Part shown: positions 7,733 to 17,002 of the stretch, piece by piece
Position numbering within the stretch: the stretch's first letter is position 1
How the letters are laid out: each line of letters opens with the position of its first letter
Position numbers and translations under genes: made by a program
From: Candidatus Nomurabacteria bacterium
GTDB lineage: Bacteria > Patescibacteriota > Minisyncoccia > Phycocordibacterales > UBA9973
NCBI GenBank assembly: GCA_028286705.1
Contig: JAQBRC010000024.1
Span: 1 to 29,266, forward strand
Length of the DNA stretch: 29,266 nucleotides
Direction of reading: 5' to 3'
Notes under the pieces: model-generated
Database searches by the model: none
What the model was told of the DNA's origin: nothing
What the model saw: the letters and a program-made list of their open reading frames with translations, nothing else

Positions 7733-9433
7733 CTACGGCCCCTGGCGCCGCTGATGCAATTTCTGCAACAGCGCTAGATACTGCAGCTCTTTTTCTTCGT
7801 CCTGGGATTGTTTTGCTTCGTTCATTTTCATGGAATACTCGAATCGCAATTGTTCCAAGAATTGGGTGACAATAATGCGAGAGAGGTCTTGGATGATTCC
7901 TTCGATGTGTTCTTCTGGAATAGATGAGTATTCCCTCTCAACCATTGCTAACACCAATTCTTTTCTATCATCAGACAATGGTGTAACTGTCAGAAGTGAT
8001 CCTTCAAAGGAAAATTCATCAAGCAGTTTCTTTTGTGCCAATACTGGTTCTATAGGAAAGAGTTCAGCAAGTGCGAGCAGTCGCTCTGTATGTGTCAGGG
8101 CAGATTTTGCTGCGACAGCAATAGGAACAGCTGCAGACACTTCTCTCTGCGATTCAATGACATACGCATTAAAGTCATCATGCACTTCCTTGCTGCCTAA
8201 GTTAGACTCAGACGCAATAGTATTAAGATATACCTGACGTTCAATAGCAGAAGACACGCGCAACAAGAACGGAAACAATTGCGTACGAATCGATTGCTTC
8301 AGCTGATGCGCTGAAGGAGCTGTCTTCTGTATCTCATGCAATGTATGCAGGATAAAGTGTTCAGCCTTCTTCAACAACTCCTTCCACGAATCAACACTTT
8401 CCTTTCCAAGAAAGTCAGCAGGATCAATGCCTTCCGGCAATGCAACAACTTTCGGATTCATACCAAGAGACAATGCAACAACTGCTGCACGTTCCATGGC
8501 TTTCTTTCCCGCACTGTCGCCATCGAATGCAAGAAATAGATTCTGCGTAAGGCGAGCAATGATTGAAAGCTGAGCACTTGAGTCTCCGATGACTGTTTCA
8601 GAAACTGCAGTTCCTGAAGTGGCAACAGTGTTTCTGAATCCTGCCTGATGACTCAATACAAGATCCATCTGACCCTCAACAAGAATCGCGAAGTTATGCT
8701 TCTTAATCGCAAGCTTTGCCTTGTCAAAACCGAACAATACGCGAGACTTGGAAAAAATTTCCGTTTCCGGACTGTTCAAATACTTCGGTCCTTCCGGAGT
8801 GTCGGGAAACATACGGCCAGAGAATGCAACGATACGTCCACTGCTGTCAGAAAGAGGAAAGATAATACGTCCACGAAAGCGGTCATAGTATCCCTTCTCT
8901 GTTTTCTTGATAAGTCCTGCACGCTCATAGAATCCTTGGCTCTGCTCATCAAGAGACGCAGCAAGCGTCCGCCATTCTGTTGGTGCATACCCAATACGAA
9001 AGTGCTTGATGGTTTCTTCCGTCAATCCACGATTCTTAAGATAGGCCATTGCTTCAGTGTTCTTCTCAAGCACCTCCTCATACTTCTTAGCCGCACTTTC
9101 CATTGCCTCGTAGATACGGTCAGTTGGTTCAGCTTTCGTGTATTGATTGTTCGTTAGTGGAACACCGGCGCGATCAGCCAATACCTTTAGTGCGCCTTTC
9201 TTGTCCAACCCTTCGAACTGTTCAACGAAGTTGAAGATGTCCCCTTTCGCTCCGCATCCGAAACAATAGAAAAGACCGCGTTCCGGTGATACCGAAAACG
9301 ACGCAGTCTTTTCATTATGAAAGGGACATCGAGCCTTAAACTGAGTTCCAGACGGTTCAAGCGTAATATACGTTGAGAGTACTTCGGCAATAGGGAGTCG
9401 ATTCTTTATTTGTTCGAACAACCTGTTATCCAT
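7733..9433 (-). CDS. dnaG: DNA primase
   Basis: 566 residues. The N-terminal zinc-binding domain shows CPFHNEKTASFSVSPERG followed by YCFGCG, giving ligands Cys36, His39, Cys57 and Cys60. The RNA polymerase basic-ridge domain follows (about 110-240, RGRIIFPLSDSSGRIVAFSGR). The Toprim catalytic core has LVEGQMD (Glu253) and LAFDGDSAGKKA (Asp304, Asp306), which bind the catalytic metals. The C-terminal helicase-interaction part (about 370-566) is divergent. It makes RNA primers at the replication fork. Start ATG 9433 has AGGG just upstream and lies 12 nt after the rpoC stop. A dnaG-rpoD pair recalls the macromolecular-synthesis operon, but rpsU is not present and rpoBC precede it. Confidence 0.97.
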   Translation of the reverse strand: MDNRLFEQIKNRLPIAEVLSTYITLEPSGTQFKARCPFHNEKTASFSVSPERGLFYCFGCGAKGDIFNFVEQFEGLDKKGALKVLADRAGVPLTNNQYTKAEPTDRIYEAMESAAKKYEEVLEKNTEAMAYLKNRGLTEETIKHFRIGYAPTEWRTLAASLDEQSQGFYERAGLIKKTEKGYYDRFRGRIIFPLSDSSGRIVAFSGRMFPDTPEGPKYLNSPETEIFSKSRVLFGFDKAKLAIKKHNFAILVEGQMDLVLSHQAGFRNTVATSGTAVSETVIGDSSAQLSIIARLTQNLFLAFDGDSAGKKAMERAAVVALSLGMNPKVVALPEGIDPADFLGKESVDSWKELLKKAEHFILHTLHEIQKTAPSAHQLKQSIRTQLFPFLLRVSSAIERQVYLNTIASESNLGSKEVHDDFNAYVIESQREVSAAVPIAVAAKSALTHTERLLALAELFPIEPVLAQKKLLDEFSFEGSLLTVTPLSDDRKELVLAMVEREYSSIPEEHIEGIIQDLSRIIVTQFLEQLRFEYSMKMNEAKQSQDEEKELQYLALLQKLHQRRQGP

Positions 9434-9445
9434 TCCCTGTTATGT

Positions 9446-12400
9446 TTATTGTTCTTCGTCGTGCTTAATATTGTTGATATCAAGTGCTGAGCGCTCTCGG
9501 AATCCAGTACCTGCAGGAATCAATCGTCCCACAGTTACGTTTTCCTTAAGACCGCGAAGTGTATCTGTTCCGCCCTTCACTGCGTTTGCAATCAAGACGC
9601 GGTTAGTGTTCTGGAAGGAAGCGGCTGAGATCCATGACTTAGCGTTCAATGCAGTCTGAGTGATACCCAAGATAATAAGTGTACCCTTAGCTTCTGCAAG
9701 ACCCTTAGCGCGCATCTTAGCGTTTTCTTCCATCATTTCTGTAGCTTCGATAGTGTCACCAGGAGAGAATGAAGTATCACCAGCATCCTTCACCTTGCGG
9801 CGAGAGAACATCTGACGAACGATGATTTCCAAGTGCTTACGAGCAATTGAAGCACCCTGCAATTCATACACCTTGATGATTTCGCGAATGATGTAGTCTT
9901 CTGCAGCTTCACGGCCACCGAATTCATATACTTCGTCAACGTTTGCAGAACCGTCAGTCAATAGTTCTCCGCCCTTCACGTCCTGTCCAACCTTTACGAT
10001 TGCAACACGGCGAGGACCGACAACGTATTCCATACTGTCCTTCTTAGCTTCCTTGTCAGAAGAAAGAACAACGATAGACTTTTCAGTTCCGTTATCCTTG
10101 ATTTCAGAAACAGTACCAGCGTACTTGTTAACTAGAGCAGGATTCTTAACGGTACGACATTCGAAGACTTCTTCAACACGAGGAAGACCCTGGGTAATGT
10201 CGACACCAGCAAGACCACCGGCGTGGAAGGTACGAAGCGTTAGCTGAGTACCAGGCTCACCAATCGCCTGAGCGGCAACGATACCAACAGACTCGCCACG
10301 ATCTACCAAGTGGTTACGTCCCAAGTCGAGACCGTAACACTGACGACAGATACCATAGATTGTCTTACATACCATAGGAGTACGTACGAATACTTCGAGT
10401 ACTCCCTTTTGGTCTACCAACTCAACGTCATCCTTACCAAGCAAGTGACCTCGCTTGAACAATACTTCGCCAGATTCTGTAACGATGTCTTTTGCAAGAA
10501 CACGTCCACGGATACTCTTAGCAAGTGGGATTTCGAATCCAGAAATAACTTCTAGAGTCATGCGCTTTGCGCCCTTTGTTCCACAGTCATTTTCTGTAAT
10601 CACCACATCCTGCGCAACGTCAACAAGACGACGAGTCAAGTAACCAGCGCGAGCTGTGTTCAACGCAGTGTCGGCTAGACCCTTACGAGAACCGTGAGTA
10701 GTAATAAAGTATTCCAGTGGAGACAATCCTTCCTTGAATGAAGGAATGATTGGGAAGTCGATAGTTCGTCCAGTAGTGTTCTGAATCAAGCCCTTCATTC
10801 CGGCCATCTGAGTAACGTTACTCATAGATCCACGAGCACCTGAAGTGATCATGTCATACACTGAGCCGTGCTTCTCGATAGTGTTAGGGAGAATCTTTTC
10901 GATTTCGTTCTTAGCCTTGTTCCAGTTTGAGATAACCTTTTCATAGCGTTCGTCTTCTGAAAGAAGACCTTCTTCGAACTGTGAGCGGATTTCCGCTTCA
11001 AGCTTACGATACTTCGCAATGATTTCTGGCTTTTCCTTAGGAACGATAACGTTATCGATACCCCAAGTAACACCTGAGCGAGTTGCGTACTTGTATCCGA
11101 AGTCTTTTACGCGGTCAAGAATTGGAGCAACACGGTCAATACCGTATTTCGCAATCAATGAGTCGATTACAGCCACCATCTTCTTTCCTGTCATGTCTTC
11201 GTTCATGTATGGGAAGTCACTTGGCAACACAGCGTTGAACAATAGACGTCCAACAGTTGTTTCAAATGGCTTGCCACCGAATCCAGCATACTTGTCCTTC
11301 TGAGTTCCCAATACGTGAATCTTTGCACGGAGTGATACTCCATCAAAGTCATTCGTTGTGATAGCTTCGTTAGGACTTGAGAAGTACATGCCTTCTCCCT
11401 TTTCTCCTTCGATCAAGGTAGTCATCCAGTAACAACCAAGCACGATGTCCAACATTTTTGATGACACGATTGATTCCCCGTTCTGGGGCTTCAAGATATT
11501 CTTGTCAGCAGCAATCAGTGTTGCAGCTTCGTGCTGAGCGAGCTCAGACAACGGAAGGTACACACCCATTTGGTCACCGTCGAAGTCGGCGTTAAACGCA
11601 GGACAAACGAGTGGGTGAACCTTAATAGCGTTGCCTTCTACAAGCACAGGCATGAAGGCCTGAATACCAAGACGGTGAAGGGTCGGAGCACGGTTCAACA
11701 TAACGTACTTGCCCTTGATTGCTTCTTCAAGGATAGCCCATACTTCTGGAATACCATCTTCAATCAATTTGTTAGCGCCACGAATGTTGTATGCCAATTC
11801 CTGTTCGATGATCTTTGAGATCACGAAAGGACGGAACAATTCCAATGCCATGTGCTTTGGAAGTCCACACTGACTAAGCTTAAGCTGAGGACCAACGACA
11901 ATCACAGATCGCGCTGAGTAGTCCACGCGCTTTCCGAGCAAATTCTGACGGAACAGACCCTGCTTTGACTTCAAGTTGTCAGACAATGACTTCAATGCAC
12001 GACGCTGCGCCTGACTCATTGCTGGACTGTCCTGTCCTGCAATTGAGTTATCGATAAGAGCATCAACAGCTTCCTGGAGAATACGCTTTTCGTTACGCAA
12101 GATAACGTCTGGAGCACCGATTTCCTTCAGCTTCTTCAAACGGTTGTTTCGGTTGATCACACGACGGTATAGGTCGTTGATATCAGAAGTTGCATGACGG
12201 CCACCTTCAAGCGCCACCATAGGACGGATCGCTGGAGGGATAACCGGGATAACTGTTAGGAACATCCATTCTGGACGAATGTTTGCATACATCATTCCGC
12301 GAACTAGTGACATACGCTTGTTAAGCTTTTCGCGCTCTGCAGCACCTGCTTTTTCAAGCAGCTTCTCTGTAGTCGCCTTAACCTTTCCAAGATCCATATC

Positions 12401-13069
12401 TTTGAAGAGCTGGTAGATTGGTTCAGCACCAACACCTGCTTCAAAGGCAGAGCCGTACTTCAATGAGTAATGGTGGTATGAAATTTCATTCAATACCTTA
12501 CCAATACGGATTTCCTGAATTTCCTTCTTTGTGTTTGTTAGAAGAGTTCGTAGCTTCTCACGAGTTTCCTCGTCAGCAGCACCCTTGAGCTTGTTCTTGA
12601 ATTCTGCATCCAAGTCAGCAACGATACGCTCACGCTCATCTTCATGAACAGTCGTAATGATGTATCCAGCGAAGTACACAACCTTTTCAAGGTCAGTAAG
12701 TGACACGTTAAGCAGGATGCTCATACGTGAAGGCACGCCTCGTAGGAACCAGATGTGCGCTACAGGACTAGCAAGTTCGATGTGTCCCATGCGTTCACGA
12801 CGAACGATAGATTGAGTGACTTCAACGCCACACTTCTCACAGATAATACCAGCGTAACGAATACGCTTGTACTTTCCACAGTAACATTCATAGTCTTTTT
12901 CAGGACCGAAAATACGTTCATCAAACAATCCTCCGCGTTCACTGCGGCCAGTACGGTAGTTGATAGTTTCCGGCTTTGTAACTTCACCGAAAGACCATTC
13001 GCGAATGCGATCTGGACTAGCAAGCTTCAGAGAGATTTGATCAAAATTTGTTGTATCGAGTGTTTTCAT
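9446..13069 (-). CDS. rpoC: DNA-directed RNA polymerase subunit beta'
   Basis: 1207 residues, close to the length in Firmicutes. The N-terminal zinc ribbon is complete (Cys62, Cys64, Cys77, Cys80). The catalytic magnesium loop NADFDGDQM lies at about 493-501, with its three aspartates. The bridge-helix and trigger-loop region carries GEPGTQLTLRTFHAGG (about 936-951), and a second Cys cluster (CRQCYGLDLG and preceding residues) supplies the other zinc site. It forms the active centre together with beta. It starts 28 nt after the rpoB stop and is followed 12 nt later by dnaG. No truncation or frameshift is seen. Confidence 0.98.
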   Translation of the reverse strand: MKTLDTTNFDQISLKLASPDRIREWSFGEVTKPETINYRTGRSERGGLFDERIFGPEKDYECYCGKYKRIRYAGIICEKCGVEVTQSIVRRERMGHIELASPVAHIWFLRGVPSRMSILLNVSLTDLEKVVYFAGYIITTVHEDERERIVADLDAEFKNKLKGAADEETREKLRTLLTNTKKEIQEIRIGKVLNEISYHHYSLKYGSAFEAGVGAEPIYQLFKDMDLGKVKATTEKLLEKAGAAEREKLNKRMSLVRGMMYANIRPEWMFLTVIPVIPPAIRPMVALEGGRHATSDINDLYRRVINRNNRLKKLKEIGAPDVILRNEKRILQEAVDALIDNSIAGQDSPAMSQAQRRALKSLSDNLKSKQGLFRQNLLGKRVDYSARSVIVVGPQLKLSQCGLPKHMALELFRPFVISKIIEQELAYNIRGANKLIEDGIPEVWAILEEAIKGKYVMLNRAPTLHRLGIQAFMPVLVEGNAIKVHPLVCPAFNADFDGDQMGVYLPLSELAQHEAATLIAADKNILKPQNGESIVSSKMLDIVLGCYWMTTLIEGEKGEGMYFSSPNEAITTNDFDGVSLRAKIHVLGTQKDKYAGFGGKPFETTVGRLLFNAVLPSDFPYMNEDMTGKKMVAVIDSLIAKYGIDRVAPILDRVKDFGYKYATRSGVTWGIDNVIVPKEKPEIIAKYRKLEAEIRSQFEEGLLSEDERYEKVISNWNKAKNEIEKILPNTIEKHGSVYDMITSGARGSMSNVTQMAGMKGLIQNTTGRTIDFPIIPSFKEGLSPLEYFITTHGSRKGLADTALNTARAGYLTRRLVDVAQDVVITENDCGTKGAKRMTLEVISGFEIPLAKSIRGRVLAKDIVTESGEVLFKRGHLLGKDDVELVDQKGVLEVFVRTPMVCKTIYGICRQCYGLDLGRNHLVDRGESVGIVAAQAIGEPGTQLTLRTFHAGGLAGVDITQGLPRVEEVFECRTVKNPALVNKYAGTVSEIKDNGTEKSIVVLSSDKEAKKDSMEYVVGPRRVAIVKVGQDVKGGELLTDGSANVDEVYEFGGREAAEDYIIREIIKVYELQGASIARKHLEIIVRQMFSRRKVKDAGDTSFSPGDTIEATEMMEENAKMRAKGLAEAKGTLIILGITQTALNAKSWISAASFQNTNRVLIANAVKGGTDTLRGLKENVTVGRLIPAGTGFRERSALDINNIKHDEEQ

Positions 13070-13097
13070 AATTGTGTTTGTTTAATCTAGTGTGACG

Positions 13098-16000
13098 TTA
13101 TCCGTTCACTTCATCTTCTACTGTTTCGACCTTGTTAGTACTCTTGAGCTCTACGTCCAGTGACAAGCCTCGCAGATAGTTCAACATCACAGAGAATGAT
13201 GCCGGCACATTTGGTTCGCCGATCTTCTCATTCTTAATGATTGCATCGAACGTCTGTGCTCGTCCTCGGATATCGTCGGACTTGATGGTAAGCATTTCGC
13301 GAAGGGTGTGCGCTGCACCGTATCCTTCCAATGCCCATACCTCCATTTCTCCGAAACGCTGACCTCCGCCTTGCGCCTTACCTCCCAGCGGCTGCTGAGT
13401 GATGAGACTGTATGGACCGATTGATCGCATGTGAATCTTGTCTTCAACCATGTGGTGAAGTTTCAAGATGTACATGTATCCAACAGCAATGTCCTGTTCG
13501 TACTTGTCGCCTGTTCGTCCATCAAACAATGGCACGCGACCGTTTTCTGGAAGACCAGCCTTAACCAATTCTTCCTTGATTTCACTATCAGTCGCACCTG
13601 CGAATGGAGGAACGATAGCCTGGTAGCCAAGCTCGTTAGCAGCCATACCCAAGTGAAGCTCAAGAATCTGTCCGAGGTTCATACGTGACGGAACACCAAG
13701 CGGTGTTAGCACAACGTCAACAGGACGTCCGTCTGCCATGTACGGCATGTCTTCTTCTGGAAGAACAACGGAAATAACACCCTTGTTACCATGACGTCCA
13801 GCCAACTTGTCACCAACTGCAATGTTACGCAACTGTGCAACTTCGATAACGATTTTCTTGATCACACCTGATTCCAGATTGTGTCCCTGGTCTCGTGAGA
13901 ATACCTTCACACGAATAATACGTCCGCGCTTGCCGTGATCCATCTTAAGAGATGTATCCTTAACATCGCGAGCCTTCTCAGCAAAGATACTTCGTAGAAG
14001 TCGTTCTTCTGGAGTAAGTTCAGTTTCACCCTTTGGAGTAATCTTCCCAACAAGGATGTCCCCTTCCTTCACTTCAGCACCAACACGGATAATACCGTCT
14101 TCGTCCAAGTCCTTAAGACGAGCTTCACCAACGTTTGGAATGTCGCGAGTAGTTACTTCTGGTCCGAGCTTAGTGTCACGAACAACTGAAGTAAATTCAG
14201 CGATGTAGATAGATGTAAACTTTGAATCCTTAATCAATCGTTCTGAAAGAATGATCGCGTCTTCGAAGTTTGCACCGTTCCATGACATAAATGCCACCAT
14301 CATGTTCTGACCAAGAGCGATCTGACCGTGGTCAGTCGTTGAAGTGTCAGCAAGCAAGTCACCTGCCTTCACCTTCTGTCCCATAGTTACAACTGGACGC
14401 TGGTGGAATGCGTTAAAGTTGTTGTTACGCTGGAATGAAGTAAGCATGTATGACTTCTCCTTTCCTTTTGTATCCTTAACGGTGATCTTAGATGCGTCAA
14501 CGTAAGTTACTTCCCCGTCATGATCTGACATGATCAAACGTCCTGAATATGGTGCTGCATCCTGCTCAACGCCTGTAGCAACCAATGGTGCTTCTGGACG
14601 GATCAAAGGAACAGCCTGTCGCTGCATGTTACTTCCCATCAATGCACGGTTCGCATCGTTGTGTTCAACGAATGGAATCATTGAAGTACCAACTGAGAAT
14701 GCCTGGTTAGGCGCCACGTCGATAAAGTTCACTTCTTCCTTCTTCACGATACCTGGGTTAGTACGAATACGAGCCTCAACCATTTCTGGCAGATTGCCCT
14801 TTTCGTCGTACTTGTTACTGCCGTGTGCAATGATGCACTTTTCTTCTTCAGCAGCGTTCAAGTATTCAACTTCGCCAGTGATCTTGCCGTTCTTCACCTT
14901 TACGTAAGGAGTTTCGATAACACCGAATGCATTTACGCGAGCGTAAATAGACAGACGAAGGATAAGACCGATGTTCGGACCTTCAGGAGTCTGAATAGGA
15001 CAAACGCGTCCGTAGTGTGATGGGTGCACGTCACGTACTTCAAGAGTAGCGCGTTCACGAGTCAAACCGCCGGGACCAAGCGCAGAGAGAGTACGTAGTT
15101 CTTCAAGTTCTGAAAGAACGTTTTCCTGCTGCATGAACTGAGAGAGCTGGTTGGTAGTAAAGAATTCCTTGATACGAGCCTGCAATGGACGCTGGTTCAC
15201 CACCTGAATAGGAAGCGCGTTTGTTGCGTCGATTGTAGACATACGGTCCTGCACGTTACGCTTGATCTGAGTAAGACCAACATATACCTTCTGCTGAAGC
15301 ATTTCTCCAACGAAACGTACGCGACGTGAAGCAAGGTTATCAATGTCATCTGCATGAGAACCAGGAGTACTGTTCAGTTCGATAATGTTGTTAACGATTA
15401 GAGCAAGGTCAGCAGCAGACAATGTCTTGCGTTCCATTTCTGCATCGCCCATGTCCAATTCAAAGCGCTTGTTGAAACGGAAACGTCCAACTGATGACAA
15501 GTCGTAACGCTCTTCTGAGAAGAGGTTGTTAACGAAGTCGCGAGCGTTATCAGCAGTAGCCAAATCACCGTCACGCAACTTACGGTAGATTTCTACAAAT
15601 GCCTCCCCGGGAGTTTTTGCTACATCCTTTTCAAGTGAGTGCAGGATAACCTTCTGAGCGATTTCGCCCTTGAAGTGCTTCTTGATGTCTTCGTCTGTTG
15701 TCAGACCAAGAGCACGCAAAAGAGACACAACTGGGAATTTGCGCTTCTTGTCGATACGTACGTATACAGTGCCGTCTGGATCAGATTCGATTTCGATCCA
15801 TACGCCACGATTTGGGATAATCTTCGCTCCGAAGAAACGCTTGCCCTTCACTTCGAGTTCTGTGAAGAAGACACCGCTTGAACGAGAGAGTTGTGGAATG
15901 ATTGAGCGTTCAACACCGTTGATGATGAATGTGCCATGTGGGGTCATTACAGGCAAATCAGCCATAAAGATTTCCTGTTCCTTTTCAGAACCGGTCTGCT

Positions 16001-16304
16001 TGTTGGTCAATTTAACGCGAGCTTTGATCTGTGTTTCTAGAGAGAGTTTGTTCTCCTTGCAGTGATGTTCGTCGAACTTAGGCTCTACAAGGTGGAATGA
16101 CACGAAGTCCAACTGGAACTTCTTGCCTGAGTAGTCATTAATAGGAGTAAATTCCTTGAAGGTTTCCTTCAAGCCTTTCTCCACCAACCAGTTGAATGAA
16201 TCAAGCTGGTGCTGAATAAGGTTGGGAAACTCTACAAGAGGTTTCTTATATTTCGAAAAGTACTTTTTAGGACGTTGCGTGCCCTGTGGGGTTGCTTTAC
16301 TCAT
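13098..16304 (-). CDS. rpoB: DNA-directed RNA polymerase subunit beta
   Basis: 1068 residues, shorter than E. coli beta (1342) because lineage-specific insertions are absent. The fork/rifampicin region ends in LSALGPGGLTRERATLEVRD and VCPIQTPEGPNIGLI, and the C-terminal half has VGDKLAGRHGNKGVISVVLP and PLGVPSRMNLGQ, all diagnostic. The C-terminal clamp segment GGKAQGGGQRFGEMEVWALE is intact. Within the rifampicin cluster several normally invariant residues differ: E. coli Asp516 is Gln392 and His526 is Glu402. ATG 16304 (MSKATPQGTQRP) is used; the upstream leader has a terminator-like hairpin and a mini-ORF whose TGA overlaps this ATG. First gene of the rpoB-rpoC-dnaG-rpoD unit. Confidence 0.98.
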   Translation of the reverse strand: MSKATPQGTQRPKKYFSKYKKPLVEFPNLIQHQLDSFNWLVEKGLKETFKEFTPINDYSGKKFQLDFVSFHLVEPKFDEHHCKENKLSLETQIKARVKLTNKQTGSEKEQEIFMADLPVMTPHGTFIINGVERSIIPQLSRSSGVFFTELEVKGKRFFGAKIIPNRGVWIEIESDPDGTVYVRIDKKRKFPVVSLLRALGLTTDEDIKKHFKGEIAQKVILHSLEKDVAKTPGEAFVEIYRKLRDGDLATADNARDFVNNLFSEERYDLSSVGRFRFNKRFELDMGDAEMERKTLSAADLALIVNNIIELNSTPGSHADDIDNLASRRVRFVGEMLQQKVYVGLTQIKRNVQDRMSTIDATNALPIQVVNQRPLQARIKEFFTTNQLSQFMQQENVLSELEELRTLSALGPGGLTRERATLEVRDVHPSHYGRVCPIQTPEGPNIGLILRLSIYARVNAFGVIETPYVKVKNGKITGEVEYLNAAEEEKCIIAHGSNKYDEKGNLPEMVEARIRTNPGIVKKEEVNFIDVAPNQAFSVGTSMIPFVEHNDANRALMGSNMQRQAVPLIRPEAPLVATGVEQDAAPYSGRLIMSDHDGEVTYVDASKITVKDTKGKEKSYMLTSFQRNNNFNAFHQRPVVTMGQKVKAGDLLADTSTTDHGQIALGQNMMVAFMSWNGANFEDAIILSERLIKDSKFTSIYIAEFTSVVRDTKLGPEVTTRDIPNVGEARLKDLDEDGIIRVGAEVKEGDILVGKITPKGETELTPEERLLRSIFAEKARDVKDTSLKMDHGKRGRIIRVKVFSRDQGHNLESGVIKKIVIEVAQLRNIAVGDKLAGRHGNKGVISVVLPEEDMPYMADGRPVDVVLTPLGVPSRMNLGQILELHLGMAANELGYQAIVPPFAGATDSEIKEELVKAGLPENGRVPLFDGRTGDKYEQDIAVGYMYILKLHHMVEDKIHMRSIGPYSLITQQPLGGKAQGGGQRFGEMEVWALEGYGAAHTLREMLTIKSDDIRGRAQTFDAIIKNEKIGEPNVPASFSVMLNYLRGLSLDVELKSTNKVETVEDEVNG

Positions 16305-16333
16305 AGTTTATCTAAACGCAAAAATGCCTCACG
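16301..16333 (-). CDS. Possible leader mini-ORF upstream of rpoB
   Basis: A GTG codon (16333-16331) lies 5 nt after a perfect GGAGG (16343-16339) and opens 10 codons encoding MRHFLRLDKL. Its stop, TGA at 16303-16301, overlaps the rpoB start as ATGA. This would allow translational coupling. The Shine-Dalgarno and start codon lie inside the leader hairpin, so the arrangement may instead be a by-product of the terminator sequence. Too short for codon statistics. Confidence 0.35.
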   Translation of the reverse strand, partial: REAFLRLDKL

Positions 16334-16350
16334 GGAACCTCCCGAGGGCG
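16320..16350 (-). terminator. Terminator-like hairpin in the rpoB leader (candidate attenuator)
   Basis: On the minus strand a GC-rich imperfect stem (16350-16327; CGGGA paired with TCCCG, outer GCC with GGC, one T-T mismatch and one bulged A) is followed by T6 (16325-16320). It ends 16 nt before the rpoB ATG. No minus-strand gene lies between it and the rpoB promoter, so it is not the terminator of another gene. Confidence 0.6.
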
Positions 16351-16419
16351 TTAACTATAAAATCTCTACTAATTTACAGGTTTTTCTGCCGTAACCCTTC
16401 CACAATCTGTAAGACACAT

Positions 16420-16448
16420 AGTATAAGCAACATATGAATAAATGTCAA
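16420..16448 (-). promoter_or_regulatory. Consensus promoter of the rpoB operon
   Basis: TTGACA (16448-16443), 17 nt, TATACT (16425-16420) on the minus strand: one of the two best sigma70 matches in the window. Start is expected near 16413, giving an untranslated leader of about 110 nt. Besides the terminator-like hairpin, the leader has TTACAG and CTGTAA arms able to pair. Confidence 0.82.
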
Positions 16449-16526
16449 TAATACCTTTCAACATCAAGATATATTGAACTTTGCTTGCAATTTTCTTGAC
16501 TGCCCAAACTGTAGGATTACTTATAT

Positions 16527-16973
16527 ATGCCTAACAGACTTGGAAGAAACCTTCAGAAAGTACGGAAATTAGTTACAGCATACTATGCGCTACCTAGAGG
16601 AGGGTGGATTGAAAGACACACGCAGTCGTTGCTTTTATTTACCGTTAAGGGGACTAATCAGCCGAACCACCCTCATTTAGGATGTGGAGTCTATATTTCT
16701 CGAAGATCATTGAAACATTTTGTTGAAAGAAGGAGAGAGGAATTTTCTAGAAATAATTCTAGTGAAAAATCTTTGATGCTGATCTACTCAATAATAGATA
16801 AGATTCAAAAAACTATAGTGAACTTTGATTCGTATCAATTTGAATACCCAAATAAATTCTTTTATAGCAAAAACTATCCTCTTAGCAGTAACCGTGGACG
16901 AGCAATAAGAATAGTGATCGAAGTTAAGGAGGGCAGGTTGGAGATAGTATCGATACATCTTAGAAAAACATAA
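16527..16973 (+). CDS. Hypothetical protein, possibly a BECR-fold (barnase/EndoU/colicin/RelE-like) nuclease
   Basis: A 148-residue basic soluble protein. The first 30 residues are basic, then a strand (SLLLFTV), then a segment GVYISRRSLKHFVERRREEF (54-73), a helical stretch (84-100), and a C-terminal strand pair, IRIVIEVKEGRLEIVSIHLR. A helix with K-H-F-V-x-x-R-R followed by late strands of this type resembles the PBECR/phage-associated BECR nucleases, where a conserved His-Arg helix supplies catalytic residues (His64 and Arg68-70 would be candidates). This is a by-eye resemblance only. The gene is AT-rich, stands alone between rpoB and trmD, and has no visible antitoxin partner. It ends at a strong bidirectional terminator. 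Alternative: an unrelated orphan. Confidence 0.7.
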   Translation: MPNRLGRNLQKVRKLVTAYYALPRGGWIERHTQSLLLFTVKGTNQPNHPHLGCGVYISRRSLKHFVERRREEFSRNNSSEKSLMLIYSIIDKIQKTIVNFDSYQFEYPNKFFYSKNYPLSSNRGRAIRIVIEVKEGRLEIVSIHLRKT

Positions 16974-16999
16974 AAACACCCTCAAACGAGGGTGTTTTT
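16972..16999. terminator. Bidirectional terminator (hypothetical gene and intergenic RNA)
   Basis: A 12-bp stem (16972-16983 with 16988-16999) whose arms are five A/T pairs plus CACCCTC/GAGGGTG, with a 4-nt loop. T tracts follow in both directions, so it can end the plus-strand gene and the minus-strand RNA. Confidence 0.9.
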
Positions 17000-17002
17000 A
17001 TT

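Noticed and set aside
8648..9157. Plus-strand ORF of 169 codons
   Set aside because: Opposite the dnaG polymerase domain; Cys/Arg-rich shadow composition.
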